Positions 18,387 through 29,289 of a stretch of 64,000 bases of DNA are shown piece after piece (position 1 is the stretch's first letter; the number at the start of each line of letters is the position of its first letter). The translations under genes and the position numbers were made by a program. This stretch comes from Dictyobacter kobayashii (GTDB lineage: Bacteria > Chloroflexota > Ktedonobacteria > Ktedonobacterales > Ktedonobacteraceae): NCBI RefSeq assembly GCF_003967555.1, contig NZ_BIFS01000001.1, forward strand, positions 4,898,001 through 4,962,000, written 5' to 3'. A model generated the notes under the pieces. It did no database searches. It saw nothing but the letters and a program-made list of their open reading frames with translations, and was not told the origin of the DNA.

Positions 18387-19397
18387 TTACTTGCGTATGC
18401 GTGTGATAAAAGTCAAAAACACGCCGATGACTAATAAAATAGCGCCAGGAACCATCGTTCCTCCTCCAAAGGACAGTATCATCAATAAGCCAGGGACCCC
18501 GAAACTGGCGCCGAGCAGGCTTCCTGTGAGCGCAATAGCCTGGCGGCGTTGCGAGAAGTCAATTCTGGGTGGTTTGAGCCTGGAATTGAACATAATATAC
18601 AGGCCGCTCGTTGCGTAGAGTACGCTACCACCAACACCGGCACTGTATAAATCAGCTTGATGATTTACTATGTAGTACATATATATGATGAGGAATGTAC
18701 ATACGACGCTGGTCAGCACCATCGCGCCTCCCAGAAAGATACCACCTTCCATACCAGCATGCCGCCAAAAAGAAGCGGGTGTACCATCGCTCTTCAGTGG
18801 CTTATGAAACGGCCACAGGGATATGCGCAACAAGATCCATCCCAGTATGATGGTAAAAGCCCCCACCCATAATTCAGTAGCAAATGAAGTATAAGCTGAG
18901 AAAGATGTGAAGGAAGCAAATGAACCTATAATGCCAATAAATAGCAGGCCAGCGCTGACCACAGTACCTAAAACACCGAAAACCTTCAAAATGCCAGGCA
19001 CCGTCGCGTTCATTGGCGCGTTGGGCACGGATGAGAGCGGCGTCTGTGGTTGCCCCGGCGCTCCTGCTCCTGCTGAAGCGTATTCAGTAGGTGGCGGATA
19101 TGGTAGCGCATATTCAGTAGGCGGAAGATATGATGAAGCATATTCAGTAGGAGGTTGGTATGATGGCGGTAGTGGTGGTGGCGGTGGCGGCGGCACAGAT
19201 GGGGGGATAACTAAATTCCTTGCGCCAGGGTTTGTGCCTTCCTGATTGGATGCAGAACTGACGGCATTTGCTGTTCCGAGAATATCATAAGTAGTGGCAT
19301 ATTGCTGCGATAAATCTGCTCCACAAGAACTACAAAACTTACTATGGAGCGTGTTTTGTGTCCTACACACGTAACACAATATCAGAGAATATTCCAT
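18387..19397 (-). CDS. Zinc-ribbon, Pro-rich, multi-helix membrane protein
   Basis: 336 residues from the ATG at 19397 (AAGGA at 8 nt). The N-terminal zinc ribbon is CYVC...CSSCG. A Pro-rich linker follows, with PPPPPPLPPS and three PPTEYA repeats. Five or six membrane helices then occupy residues ~130-330. Such ribbon-plus-membrane proteins are common in this phylum, mostly with unknown function. The PPTEYA repeats may be an interaction segment. It stands alone. Confidence 0.65.
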   Translation of the reverse strand: MEYSLILCYVCRTQNTLHSKFCSSCGADLSQQYATTYDILGTANAVSSASNQEGTNPGARNLVIPPSVPPPPPPPLPPSYQPPTEYASSYLPPTEYALPYPPPTEYASAGAGAPGQPQTPLSSVPNAPMNATVPGILKVFGVLGTVVSAGLLFIGIIGSFASFTSFSAYTSFATELWVGAFTIILGWILLRISLWPFHKPLKSDGTPASFWRHAGMEGGIFLGGAMVLTSVVCTFLIIYMYYIVNHQADLYSAGVGGSVLYATSGLYIMFNSRLKPPRIDFSQRRQAIALTGSLLGASFGVPGLLMILSFGGGTMVPGAILLVIGVFLTFITRIRK

Positions 19398-19442
19398 AAT
19401 ATAAATCCTTGCCATGTTTTTTATTGATTTAATACAATTCAT

Positions 19443-19784
19443 TCATAGATGATTTTATAGTATAAGCTCTTAAAACACAATAGCAGGGGAAAAGTTCTGC
19501 CCACTATTCACATGCTTCAGAATCAATCATTCTATTTCAGCGGCGGCACAAAAGGCAAGAAATGATTATATAGTTGACATGCTCCTAAATTTTAGCTCTG
19601 CCTATCATCAAGTTTCATTCGGATATCAACGGGCACTCTTCGTTTTTCGTCGTTTGAACGAGATGGGCAAATATAGACTTCTGCTTGCCTTGGATCATCA
19701 AATAAAAGATCATCATTCCAGTATAGAAGCTGGAATGATGCTGATATCATCCGATGGGGGATGAGTGTTGGAGGCTATCTAGCA
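19443..19784. other. Intergenic region with a stem-loop
   Basis: No supported gene. A perfect 11-bp stem (CATCATTCCAG at 19711-19721 with 19730-19740, 8-nt loop) lies 45 bp past the stop of the leftward sigma/Clp-N gene and may end its transcript. Confidence 0.45.
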
Positions 19785-21604
19785 TCAGAGTACTGGATCG
19801 GGTAGCCGGGCCAGCTCATCCCGAATTTTGGCGGTGTCGAGACCTGCTTTTCGCATCAGTTTGGCACTGAATCCCTCTTCTTGACGCAGCAGGCCGAGCA
19901 TGAGATGTTCCGCGCCGATAAGGTTGTGTCCCAATTGGTGGGCTTCCTCATAGGCATAGTTTATAGCTTCACTGGCTGCCGTTGTCGTGAGCCCTTTGAT
20001 AGTGCCAGTTAGCTCATAGCTCTGCTCACTCAGAAATTGCTCTAGCGCTTGCAACATAGTGGAACGTTCAATCTGTAAGCGGTCGAGGATCTGCGCCGCC
20101 CGTGCCTGACTACTGGACAGTTGCAGAATACCATACAGCAGGTGCTCTGGAGCGGCGTGAGAATGATCAAAATGCAATCTGATTGTATTTGCATGCATGA
20201 GTACATCTGTGTAGCTGACACTAACACGGGCCCTACCGTTGGGTGAATCCGGTCGTCTGGTCAGCGCCAGGCGCCGCTGGGAATTTTCAAAAACCTGCTT
20301 GAGACGTTCATGTTGAGGATCACCTGCCGGATATTTCTTGAGCAACTTTTGTTGTGTTTCCTGGAGGGTCTGCGCGGCTCTATCGATATCCAGCTCGATG
20401 CCACTTTCCGTGCGTGTATCAATCGTTCTGGTCTTGCTCTGGTCTGCCTGAGGAGGCATCACAGGCGGTTGTTCCAAAACAATGACTTGTTGAAGTGTTG
20501 TGACATCTAACGCTGACTCTGTCCCTGTCCCTGACAGATGCCGCAGCACCTGATCCCGCAGTTGCTCGGGCTGTATATGTAGCTGCTGTAAAGCCTGCTG
20601 AGCAACAGACTGTTCTTGCAGGAGCAGGCTAAGAAGTACATGGATTGGCTGTAGTTCCTGGTGCTGGAAGTGTTGTGCCAGTTTTATAGCACCTGCCTGT
20701 ACATTAATCGTATCTTGTGACATCCCACGGGCAGTCTCACCTTCAAGGTGAGGACTCACCGTTCTCACTGCTTCCCTGGTCAGCTCCAGGTTCATGCCTG
20801 CTTGCGACAGCAATTCTGCAGCCTCGCCTATTTCTGTATGCAGCAGGGCCAGGAGGAGATGTTCGGTCCCGAGGAACGGCTGGTCAAGCAGCCTCGCCTC
20901 TGTATAGGTTAGTGTGATGACACGTATCATAGCCTGGCTGAACTTCGGTGGAACGGGCCGACCACTTTGCCAGGCTTGTTTCTCTTCTGCCATTATTTTT
21001 TTTCCTTTCGAGCTTGTTACTTGAGGGAACCTGAGTTCGTATTCAGCCGCGAGCTGGCCACGTAAGGTTCTGCGGGCTTTGAAGAGGCGGCTCTTGACGG
21101 CTGTCTCTGAGATGTTCAGCAATGTGGCAATCTCCTGGATGCTGTGTTGCTGATAGTAATAGAGCAGTACGGCACTGCGTTCTTTCTCAGAGAGCGTTGA
21201 GATAACGGTAAGGAGTAGTTGTTGCAGCTCATGTTCTTCGGCGTGTGCTTCTGGATCAATGCGCTGCGGAGCGTAAACTTCTAGCCCAGTGGGGGGATGT
21301 TCCTGAAGCAGCTGTTCCAAAGAGAGGGGATTATTTCCTCGCTCTTTCACAACACTCAAAGCAAAGTTGCGCACGATACTGTTGAGCCAGCCGCCAAAAC
21401 GTGCTGGATCTCGTAGCTGATCCAGCGAAAGATAGGCCGCCAGAAAAGCCTCCTGCGTAATTTCGTAGGCCAGCTCTTCTTGTCTGACTATTTTCAGGGC
21501 AATCCGTTTTGCCTGCGCTTGATAGCGTCTGATTAATTCATTGCTGGCACCCGGTTGCCCATACAGGCGAGCATAACCAGGTCTGCATCCGTCCTCTGCT
21601 GCAT
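19785..21604 (-). pseudogene. ECF sigma factor fused to four Clp-N repeats (one frameshift near 21566)
   Basis: Start ATG at 21604 with AAGGAG (spacing 5): MQQRTDADLVMLA, then the frame shifts. The other frame continues with region 2 (RRYQAQAKRIAL, AYEITQEAFLAAYL, GGWLNSIVRNFAL), region 4 (LSEKERSAVLLYYYQQ, ISETAVKSRLFKARR), then about 400 residues holding four Clp-N type half-repeats (GTEHLLLALL, PIHVLLSLLL, PEHLLYGILQ, GAEHLMLGLL). Restoring one C in a CCC run gives one 606-residue frame. Sigma-plus-Clp-N fusion is unusual. A ribosome site before the ATG at 20993 (MAEEKQAW) could also make the Clp-N part alone. Confidence 0.75.
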
Positions 21605-21826
21605 CGGTTCTCCTTGAGCATTTTATCTCTCTTATATAGAAGAGTCATTTTGGGACTTGGAGGTTGCTTTTGGTGCTGGCCTTTTCAACTAGCTGGTCAC
21701 AATTCAGGCCCAGGCGATTACTTATTGTATGAGAGCTATGTTTCAGCTTGCTTGATAGCAGGTCCCACAATAGATATTCCCTTTGAGGGGTGTCGATTGC
21801 TACAAAAATACGAAAGGAAACCCGAC

Positions 21827-22999
21827 ATGCAGAAGACTTCGCCACAATCCGGCGATGAGTCGAGCCAGGCACCGCAGCCGATCAGGGATGGTGCTGGCGC
21901 GACCATCATGGGGCCGCGCAATGTGCCCCTGGAACGCGAGAACCCCGATCTGCTGGCCTCTCCCTATACCGATTCCGGCACGATCCCCAACCTCAAGTTC
22001 TCTTTCACCACGGCACGCAACCGCCTCGTCACAGGTGGCTGGGCCCGCGAGGTGACGGTGCGCGAACTGCCGGTTGCCACCGAACTGGCCGGGGTCAACA
22101 TGCGCCTCAAACCCGGGGGCATACGCGAGATGCACTGGCACAAGGAGGCTGAATGGGCCTACATGCTGGCGGGGGGCGCCCGCATCACCGCCGTCGATGA
22201 GCAAGGGCGCACCTTTATCGATGACGTTGGCGAGGGCGACCTGTGGAACTTCCCGTCGGTGATTCCGCATTCGATCCAGGGTCTGGAAGAGGGTTGTGAG
22301 TTTCTGCTGGTGTTCGACAACGGCAACTTCTCGGAGAACGAGACCTTCCTGATCACTGACCTGTTCAAGCATATCCCACGCGAGGTGCTGGCCAGGAACT
22401 TTGGCGTCCCAGAGACCGCCTTCGCTAACATCCCGACTGATATCGAGCACGAGCGGTATATCTTCTCCGGGAAGGTACCTGGCCCGATGGCTAATGACAT
22501 CGTCCAGTCGGGGGCGGGTATCGTGCCCCAGGCCTTCAGCCATCATATGATGGACCAGGAACCAATCAAGGCGGCGGGCGGCTGGGTGCGCATCACCGAC
22601 TCCACCAATTTTCCGGCTGCGAGCACCATTGCGGCGGCGCTGGTGAATGTTGAGCCGGGCGCGATGCGCGAGCTGCACTGGCACGCCAAAGACGAGTGGC
22701 AGTACTACATCTCGGGGCGTGCGCGCATGACCGTGTTCGCGTCCGGTGGCAAGGCGCGCACCTTCGACTATCAAGCGGGCGATGTCGGCTACGTGCCCTT
22801 CGCGATGGCCCATTACGTCCAGAACCTGGGCGACGAGCCGCTACGTTTCCTGGAGATGTTCCGCAGCCCCCGCTTCATGGACGTATCGCTCAACCAATGG
22901 ATGGCGCTGACGCCGCCCGAGCTGGTGCAGGCCCACCTCAACCTGGACCAGCAGACGATCGCCGCCCTGCGCAAGGACAAACCCATCATTGTACGCTAG
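21827..22999 (+). CDS. oxdC: Oxalate decarboxylase (bicupin)
   Basis: 390 residues from the ATG at 21827 (GAAAGGA site). Two cupin domains each carry the Mn site: REMHWHKEAEWAYM and RELHWHAKDEWQYY (His-x-His...Glu), with later ligand His residues in IPHSIQGLE and MAHYVQN. The lid loop is FSENETF; Bacillus OxdC has SENS there, and its Glu is the catalytic acid, which is kept here. Converts oxalate to formate and CO2. The formate/nitrite-type channel at 39.6 kb is far away and need not be linked. Confidence 0.9.
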   Translation: MQKTSPQSGDESSQAPQPIRDGAGATIMGPRNVPLERENPDLLASPYTDSGTIPNLKFSFTTARNRLVTGGWAREVTVRELPVATELAGVNMRLKPGGIREMHWHKEAEWAYMLAGGARITAVDEQGRTFIDDVGEGDLWNFPSVIPHSIQGLEEGCEFLLVFDNGNFSENETFLITDLFKHIPREVLARNFGVPETAFANIPTDIEHERYIFSGKVPGPMANDIVQSGAGIVPQAFSHHMMDQEPIKAAGGWVRITDSTNFPAASTIAAALVNVEPGAMRELHWHAKDEWQYYISGRARMTVFASGGKARTFDYQAGDVGYVPFAMAHYVQNLGDEPLRFLEMFRSPRFMDVSLNQWMALTPPELVQAHLNLDQQTIAALRKDKPIIVR

Positions 23000-23010
23000 G
23001 TAAAAAGAGA

Positions 23011-23510
23011 AAATAAAGCAGTACGTGCGGGACTTGCCCCAATACCATTGAGATACGAAGCATTTGAGATCAGAACCATGGGATGGGAGCCTGCCCCCTT
23101 TTTACCCTCCCCATACGAAAAAGCAACAAGAAGAACGAATTGTATAGGTTCGGGCCTCAGCGCCCGATTGCCCCACCGGTAGTGGGGCCCGGTCTCCTTG
23201 CCGCTCGGTCTCTCGTCACCGCTACCTCGACCCACGCGGTGCCCAAACGCAGGGTCCGTGTTTGGGCACCGCGTAAAGGAAAGGATCATGCCACGAGACA
23301 CCCCATCGCTGGGATACTGGGCCGCCAGCTCTGCGGAGGGCGGCAATCGGGCGCTGAGGCCCGAACCTATGAGCATCGTCTTTCTTGTCGCTTTTTCGTA
23401 CAGGAAGGGAAAAGGGGGAGCAAGCTCCCATCCCATGTTTGAGCTCAAATGCTTCGTATCTCAACGGCATTGGGGCAAGCCCCGCACGTACAGATCTTAT
23501 TTATTTCGCT
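23011..23510. mobile_element. Palindromic repeat element, copy 3 (long nested form)
   Basis: Outer arms of ~51 bp (23021-23071 with 23441-23491, 47 matches) carry the usual ends. Further inside, 23078-23090 pairs with 23426-23438, 23144-23172 pairs perfectly with 23342-23370 (29 bp), and 23236-23248 with 23260-23272. The whole 500 bp can fold as one long hairpin. Open frames inside it mirror each other and are not genes. It separates oxdC from the Mo-hydroxylase genes. Confidence 0.8.
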
Positions 23511-23525
23511 TTTGCTTGCATGCCG

Positions 23526-25926
23526 CTAGTTATTTGGTACTCCCCTGGCTTGTTGTAGGATTTCGTGCAAGCGGCAGGGGTGCAGGGGCATCTCGCGGAT
23601 GCGTATGTGCCAGGGTGAAAGCGCGTCATCGAGGGCCGAGGCGAAGAGCGCCGCGACAGGGATGACGCCGGCTTCGCCGACCCCCTTCATGCCCAGGGGA
23701 TTGAGCGGCGATGGCGTCTCGATATGCTCGACGGTGATGTCAGGGATCTCGGCGGCGGTCGGGATGAGATAGTCCATAAAGGTGGAGCTGAGCAGTTGTG
23801 CCGTGTCATCGTAGACCAGGCGCTCAAAAAAGGCACCCCCGATGCCTTGCGCTACACCACCATGTACCTGTCCCTCTACTACCATTGGGTTGATCAGTCG
23901 TCCGCAGTCGTGGACCGCGACGTACTTCACGAATGAGACCATGCCGGTGGGCAGATCGACCTCGATGATGGCGCCATGCACACCACTGGCAAAGCTGCCA
24001 TGCGGTGGACTGTAGAAGCCGTCGGCCTCCAGTCCGGGGGCGTCACGTTCTGGCGGTAGGGCGGGACCAGGCCGGGCAGCGGCCAGATTCATCGCCGCCA
24101 GCGTGCGTGCGTTGTCACCATAGGTATAGCGCAACGGATTCGCTTTAATGGCCATCTGTCCCAATGTCAGAGATCGCTGCGGCGCTCCCCTGACAAAGAC
24201 CTTGCCGGCAGCCAGCTCTATATCTTCAGCTGAAGCTTCAAATAGCTCAGCAGCCAGCGCCTGTACTTTTTCGCGTACTTTGACCGCTGCCAGATGGACC
24301 GCCGAACCAGCGACCGTGGCGGCGCGGCTGGCAAAGGTTCCGACACCCCAGTTGAAAGCCTGCGAGTCTCCGGCCGTGACCAGGACAGCTTGCGGCTCAA
24401 TGCCAAGTTGATCGGCCACGATCTGCGCGAAAACCGTCTGGTGGGCCTGTCCCTGTGAGGTCACTCCGGTGGAGACAAAGACATGGCCATCGGGCTCGAC
24501 ACGTACGTGGGCCCCCTCGTAGGGACCAATCGACGTTCCCTCGACGTAGTAGCCGATCCCGAGTCCCAGGTAGCGCCCCTGCGAGCGGGCCTGTGCCTGT
24601 CGTGTCGCAAAGGTGTCATAATCGAGTGCCAGCTTGAGCTTATCAAGGGCGGCCTGGTAATCGCCGCTATCGTAGCGTGTGGGTCCGCCATCCTGGTAGA
24701 CAAAGCCAACGTCCCAGGGAAACTCATGGGGCGAATGAAGTTGCGTGAGCGTACCTCCAGGCGATCCAACTGCAGTTCAAGGGCGATCCGATCCATGATA
24801 CGCTCCATCACAAAAACAGCATGCGGACGACCCGCGCCCCGATATGGGCTCACCGGGACCTTGTTGGTATATAAGACCTGGCAGTCGCTGGCATAGTTTT
24901 GTAGCCGATAGGGCCCTGGCAATGAGCAGGCAGTAATAATGGGGACGATAATGCCGTAGGGGTATAGGCTCCCGTATCGTGTAGAAATGCATCGCGCACA
25001 GCGAGCAGCAGGCCCTGGTCATCGAAGGCGTATTCCACTTCGTGCAGCTGACCGCGCTCCTGGTTGGTCGAGATAAAGTTCTCCCGCCTGTCCTCGATCC
25101 ACTTGACAGGCCTGCCCAGCCGCATGGCGGCAAATGGAACCAGGATCTCCTCAGGATAGAAGAGCATGATTTTCGCGCCAAAGCCACCACCAACATCCGG
25201 GGCAATCACTCGTACTTTGTGCTCTGGCAGGTGGAAGATCGCGGACAGGCCATTGCGGATAGGGATGGGTGCTTGTGTGGATATCCAGCAGGTAAGCATC
25301 TGCTCATAGCGATCCCAGCGCGCAACGATGCCGCGACACTCCATCGGCATGGCCGCTCCGCGCTCCATCTGGAACGTCTCACGTATGACATGGGGGGCAG
25401 TGGCCAGCACTTCATCTGGCTTGCCAACGCTCTGTACCAGGTGGGCCGCGACATTGCCCTGGACGTCTTCGTGGACGAGCGGGGCAGCGGGAGCAGAGGC
25501 TATCTCCAGACTATGAACGACGGGCAACGGCTCATACTCCACTTCAATTAACTCCAGCGCATCTTCGGCCAGATAGCGGCTCTCCGCCACAATAAAAGCG
25601 ACGGCTTCTCCCACATAACGCACCTCGTGAAGTGCCAGGGGAAGCTGGGTACGGGGCTGCGTTAGAGCTTGATGTGGTATCAGCAGGGGCGATGGCTCCA
25701 GCACATCACCGAGGTCGGCGGCGGTAAGTACCAGCTGCACGCCCGGCAAGCTGCTGGCTGCCTGTGTATCGATACGCACAACCTTAGCGCGCCCATAAGG
25801 GCTGCGTAAAACCGCTGCGTGTAGCATCTCCGGCAGGTCAATATCATCGACATAGACGCCCTGCCCACGAAGAAGACGCGGATCTTCATTACGCTGAACA
25901 GGAGCGCCAAACCAACGTGTCGCCAT
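23526..25926 (-). pseudogene. Molybdenum hydroxylase large subunit (CoxL/XdhB-like), two frameshifts
   Basis: ATG at 25926 (AAGGGG site). The first segment has NEDPRLLRGQGVYVDDI and VGGGFGAKIM (Mo-cofactor loop). The frame breaks at a G-run at 24959-24962 and again at 24728-24731. The middle segment carries PYRGAGRPHAVFVMERI. The last segment has SFVKYVAVHDCGRLINP and the catalytic-Glu motif GVGEAGV. Two added C bases give exactly 801 codons and a continuous family match. The enzyme hydroxylates an aromatic N-heterocycle, aldehyde or purine. It lacks the Cys-containing CO-dehydrogenase motif, so CO oxidation is unlikely. Confidence 0.85.
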
Positions 25927-26072
25927 GTTTCCCCTTCCCTTCATGCGGATAAAAAGGACCTCAACATCCGATCCATTTAACTTGAGAACGCAACAAGCCT
26001 GAAAAAGCAATCATAAATATGATTTATGCGTTAAGTTATTTGATCCGCCTTTATTTATTCAGGCTTGAAAAA

Positions 26073-26258
26073 GAAAAAATAAACAAGATCAGTACGTGCG
26101 GGGCTTGCCCCCGCTTGCTCCGTTCCTGCCTGAAAAAGTAACAATAATAATGCTATGCGCTCAAACAAATAGCTGCAAAACATTCTTATTGTTGATTTTT
26201 CGAGTGGGAAGATTAAAAGCGGGGCAAGCCCCGCACGTACTGATCTTGTTTCTTTTTA
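26073..26258. mobile_element. Palindromic repeat element, copy 4
   Basis: Left end AACAAGATCAGTACGTGCGG and a complementary right end. The core has AATAATGCTATGCGCTCAAA, which appears in reverse orientation in copies 5 and 6. It lies inside the Mo-hydroxylase gene cluster, between the small- and large-subunit genes, and could affect their co-transcription. Confidence 0.8.
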
Positions 26259-26285
26259 ACATTCAAGCTCGAAAAATCAACAAAC

Positions 26286-26816
26286 TTATTCTTCATCCTG
26301 CCCTTGCTCAGCCATGTGCTCGGCCGCATATCTGACCGCCGCCACGATATTCTGATATCCGGTACAGCGGCAGAGGTTCCCGGCGAGTCCGTGCCGAATC
26401 TCTTCCTCTGTAGGCATGGGATGCTCACGTAGCAGCGCGTGCACCGAGATAATGATGCCAGGCGTACAAAAGCCGCATTGCAGAGCATGCTTCTCCCGGA
26501 ACGCCTCTTGAATCGGATGCAGCGGCTCTTGTGGTCCGGCGAAACCTTCAATGGTCGTGAGATCCATCCCATCGGCCTGCACCGCCAGCATCAGGCAGGA
26601 ACGGACGGGCTCGCCATTGAGGAGGATTGTACAGCAGCCACAGACACCATGCTCGCATCCGACATGCGTCCCGGTGAGGCCTAATTCGTGACGCAGGAAA
26701 TCTGAGAGCAGTAAGCGTGCTGGCACACGCCGCTCATAGAGCTGACCATTCACGGTCAGGCTAAGCGAGCACATATCACATAAGGCAGGCAAGGGCGTTT
26801 GTTTGATCGTAACCAT
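26286..26816 (-). CDS. Molybdenum hydroxylase small subunit, two [2Fe-2S] clusters
   Basis: 176 residues from the ATG at 26816 (AAGGAGG, spacing 8). The ferredoxin-type cluster motif is GCEHGVCGCCTILLNG. The second cluster is formed by CGFCTPG and NLCRCTGYQNI. It passes electrons from the Mo site to FAD. It lies 13 bp after the FAD-subunit stop, so the two are coupled; the large subunit follows after an inserted repeat element. Confidence 0.93.
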   Translation of the reverse strand: MVTIKQTPLPALCDMCSLSLTVNGQLYERRVPARLLLSDFLRHELGLTGTHVGCEHGVCGCCTILLNGEPVRSCLMLAVQADGMDLTTIEGFAGPQEPLHPIQEAFREKHALQCGFCTPGIIISVHALLREHPMPTEEEIRHGLAGNLCRCTGYQNIVAAVRYAAEHMAEQGQDEE

Positions 26817-26829
26817 CGACAAAACCTCC

Positions 26830-27744
26830 TTAGGCATCGTTCAGTGGCTGAGATATTCGACCGCGAGGGTCGAACCTATTGCAGCGTTGCCAGGCGCTTC
26901 TCAGTACCCGCCTGGTCGCCTCTGCCGTTAGCGAGCGACGATAGGCGGGCGTCGCATGGATATCGTTTAATTCAGCATCGACCAGCCGCTCGGCCGCCTG
27001 TGCGGCAGCTTGCAATACCGCGTCGTCAAGTGTTGTACCTGCAAGCATCTGCTCAATCTCATACCCGCGTACAGGTGTCGCGGAGATCCCAAAATAGCTG
27101 ATACGCGCTGACAGACACGTTCCCTCATGAGTAGGAAGCACGACCGCGATAGCTCCCGCCAGCGCATAATCGCCAGCCCGACGCGAGAACTCAATACAGG
27201 CCCAGCCAGCCTGCGGAAGGAGCCAGGGGAAACGAATTTCCGTGACGATCTCCTGGGCGTCCAGGGCGGTCGTGAGGTAAGTGGTAAAAAACTGCTCGGC
27301 TTTGATGATCCGCTCACCAGCGCTACTGCGCGCCACCACCTCACCATCCAGACAGCTAAGCAGTGCAGGCAACTCCGCGGCAGGATCGGCATGGGCGATA
27401 CTGCCCGCCAGGGTGCCCCGATTACGGATCTGCATATGCCCGATATGTTTTATGACCTCTACCAGGAGTGGGTGCCGCTGCTGTACTACTGCGGATTGCT
27501 CAACGCTGCGTTGACGCACAGTGGCCCCGACCGCGAGGTAGCTCTCCCTGGCGTCAATGTAATCCAGCGCAGCCACACGGTTGATATCGACCAGGTAGAG
27601 CGGGGCGGCCAGGCGCATATTCAAGAGCGGGATCAGGCTTTGGCCGCCCGCTAACACCTTTGCGTCTGTGCCACATTGCGCTAATAGCCTGAGCGCCTCA
27701 TCCAGTATCCCTGGCGCACAGTACTGAAATTGCGGTGGTTTCAT
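26830..27744 (-). CDS. Molybdenum hydroxylase FAD-binding subunit
   Basis: 304 residues. AGGQSLIPLLNMRLA matches the first FAD loop and LAGSIAHADPAAELP the second (the T-x-GG-x-HADPAA type). The C-terminal CO_deh_flav_C-like domain is present. The ATG at 27744 overlaps the amidase stop by 4 bp (ATGA), showing translational coupling. Order in the unit: amidase, FAD, FeS, Mo subunit. Confidence 0.92.
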   Translation of the reverse strand: MKPPQFQYCAPGILDEALRLLAQCGTDAKVLAGGQSLIPLLNMRLAAPLYLVDINRVAALDYIDARESYLAVGATVRQRSVEQSAVVQQRHPLLVEVIKHIGHMQIRNRGTLAGSIAHADPAAELPALLSCLDGEVVARSSAGERIIKAEQFFTTYLTTALDAQEIVTEIRFPWLLPQAGWACIEFSRRAGDYALAGAIAVVLPTHEGTCLSARISYFGISATPVRGYEIEQMLAGTTLDDAVLQAAAQAAERLVDAELNDIHATPAYRRSLTAEATRRVLRSAWQRCNRFDPRGRISQPLNDA

Positions 27745-29065
27745 GCTTTGTACTCCTGGCTACCGCAATGGCTGGACAATATATCCGCCATCGGAGCGAC
27801 ACATGCCAGCACCTGCTCATCTGCCATCGCCGCGCCCACGCACTGCAAACCGAGCGGCAACTTATTCGCCGCCAGCGCGGCCGGAATAGTAATCGCGGGT
27901 AACCCGGCATAGGTCCAGGGAAGGTTCATAAGCGGGCTCCCGGTCGAGTCTAATCCCTCGGGGGCCGGACCCTGCGTTGCCGGACTGACCCAGAGATCAA
28001 TGCCCATCTCTTTCATCTGAGCCTCTAACGTCTCGCGCAACCTGGCACGCCCTTCACGCCCTTGCGCGAGTTCTTCGTCACTCACCGTCTGCCCTTCATG
28101 AATCGCGGCTAGCGTACGCGGTCGATAGAGCGTTTCATAGCGCGTGAACCAGGGGGCATGCACCTGAGCCATTTCAGCGAACACCATACGCATATGCAGA
28201 CGATTGATCCTCTCGATATCGGAGAATACCTGGACACGACAGATGCGATAGCCAGACTTTTTCAGTAGCGTGAGCTGGTCTTCGAAGGCGGCCAGGGCTT
28301 CAGCGGAGGCTTGAGCAAGATAGGGTCCATCAGGGACACCCAGGACAGGTAAAGACTCAGCCGGGACGCGGCCCTCACTGCGCCAGTCTCGGCAGAGCAG
28401 TGGCGCCACAAAGGCAGATCCCGCCACATCTTGCGTGAAGTACCCGATATGTTCCACCGAGTTAGCACATTGTACCAGGCCATCAATAGGGATACGACCA
28501 TAGGTCGGCTTGAAACCAACAATGCCACAAAAGGCCGCCGGCCGAATAGTCGAGCCAATAACCTGCGTACCCAACGCCAGCGGACAAAGTCCCGCTGCGA
28601 CCGCCGCGACTGAACCGCTACTGGAGCCGCCAGGAGTATGCTTCACGTTATGTGGATTGCGTGTCTCCCCGGCTCAAAATAGGCAAATTCGGTGCTAACA
28701 GTCTTGCCAAGAATACAGGCCCCGGCCGCCCTGAGCATCCCTACACACGAAGCTTCGGCGCCCGCGAATAATTCCGCCGGTAACTGCGATCCCGCCCTGG
28801 TCGGGAAACCATCGACCCGAAAGGTATCTTTGACCCCAACAGGAATCCCATAAAGCGTGGACGGTTCAGGGGATCAGGAAAACGCTGTTGTAAAGCCGCT
28901 ATTTCAGCTTTTAAGCGGTCTCGACGGTCCTTCTCAGGAAGGAACGCGTGCAACTGTGGATCAATCATATCGAGCCGCTCACAGATGGTATCGATATACG
29001 CAAACGGATCTAACTGCCCACTACGCAGTGCAGATGCGGTTGCTGTAGGATGTGGAAAGAATCAA
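27741..29065 (-). pseudogene. Amidase-signature family hydrolase, several frameshifts
   Basis: C-terminal part (to 28646) holds TPGGSSSGSVAAVAAG, the Ser-rich amidase signature with the cis-Ser and nucleophile. The N-terminal part holds IDPQLHAFLPEKD and, in another frame, YGIPVGVKDTF with the catalytic Lys. One base is missing near 28855 and one in a C-run at 28667-28670. A third shift near the start leaves the start uncertain; a TTG at 29065 has an AGGAGG site. Amidases hydrolyse amides, here perhaps of a ring-opened heterocycle. Confidence 0.8.
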
Positions 29066-29289
29066 GGGCTAGCCTCCTCTTCGCTACTTATATCTAGCAT
29101 ACAAAGGATCAAAAGCGGATATGCGCGTGCAGAGCTGATTAAGATATTTTATAGAAGTAAATTGATAAATAGGAAAATAAAAAAGAATAATAGAGATGAT
29201 ATAATAATAAGTATACCATTTGTATTGTGGAACACAATGCTAAAAAACGTTTCCATGCGCCTGAGCGCTATGCCAAAGGAGGGCACGAG

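Noticed and set aside
21800..22813. 337-codon leftward open frame opposite oxdC
   Set aside because: It is the antisense shadow of a GC-rich, strongly conserved bicupin; its peptide is His/Arg-rich and low in family features.
23083..23665. Overlapping 119- to 155-codon frames in the long palindrome
   Set aside because: They mirror each other across the inverted repeat and have no ribosome site or domain.
23526..27744. Aerobic CO dehydrogenase
   Set aside because: Subunit layout is similar, but the large subunit has PYRGAGRPHA where CO dehydrogenase has its Cys-bearing active-site loop.
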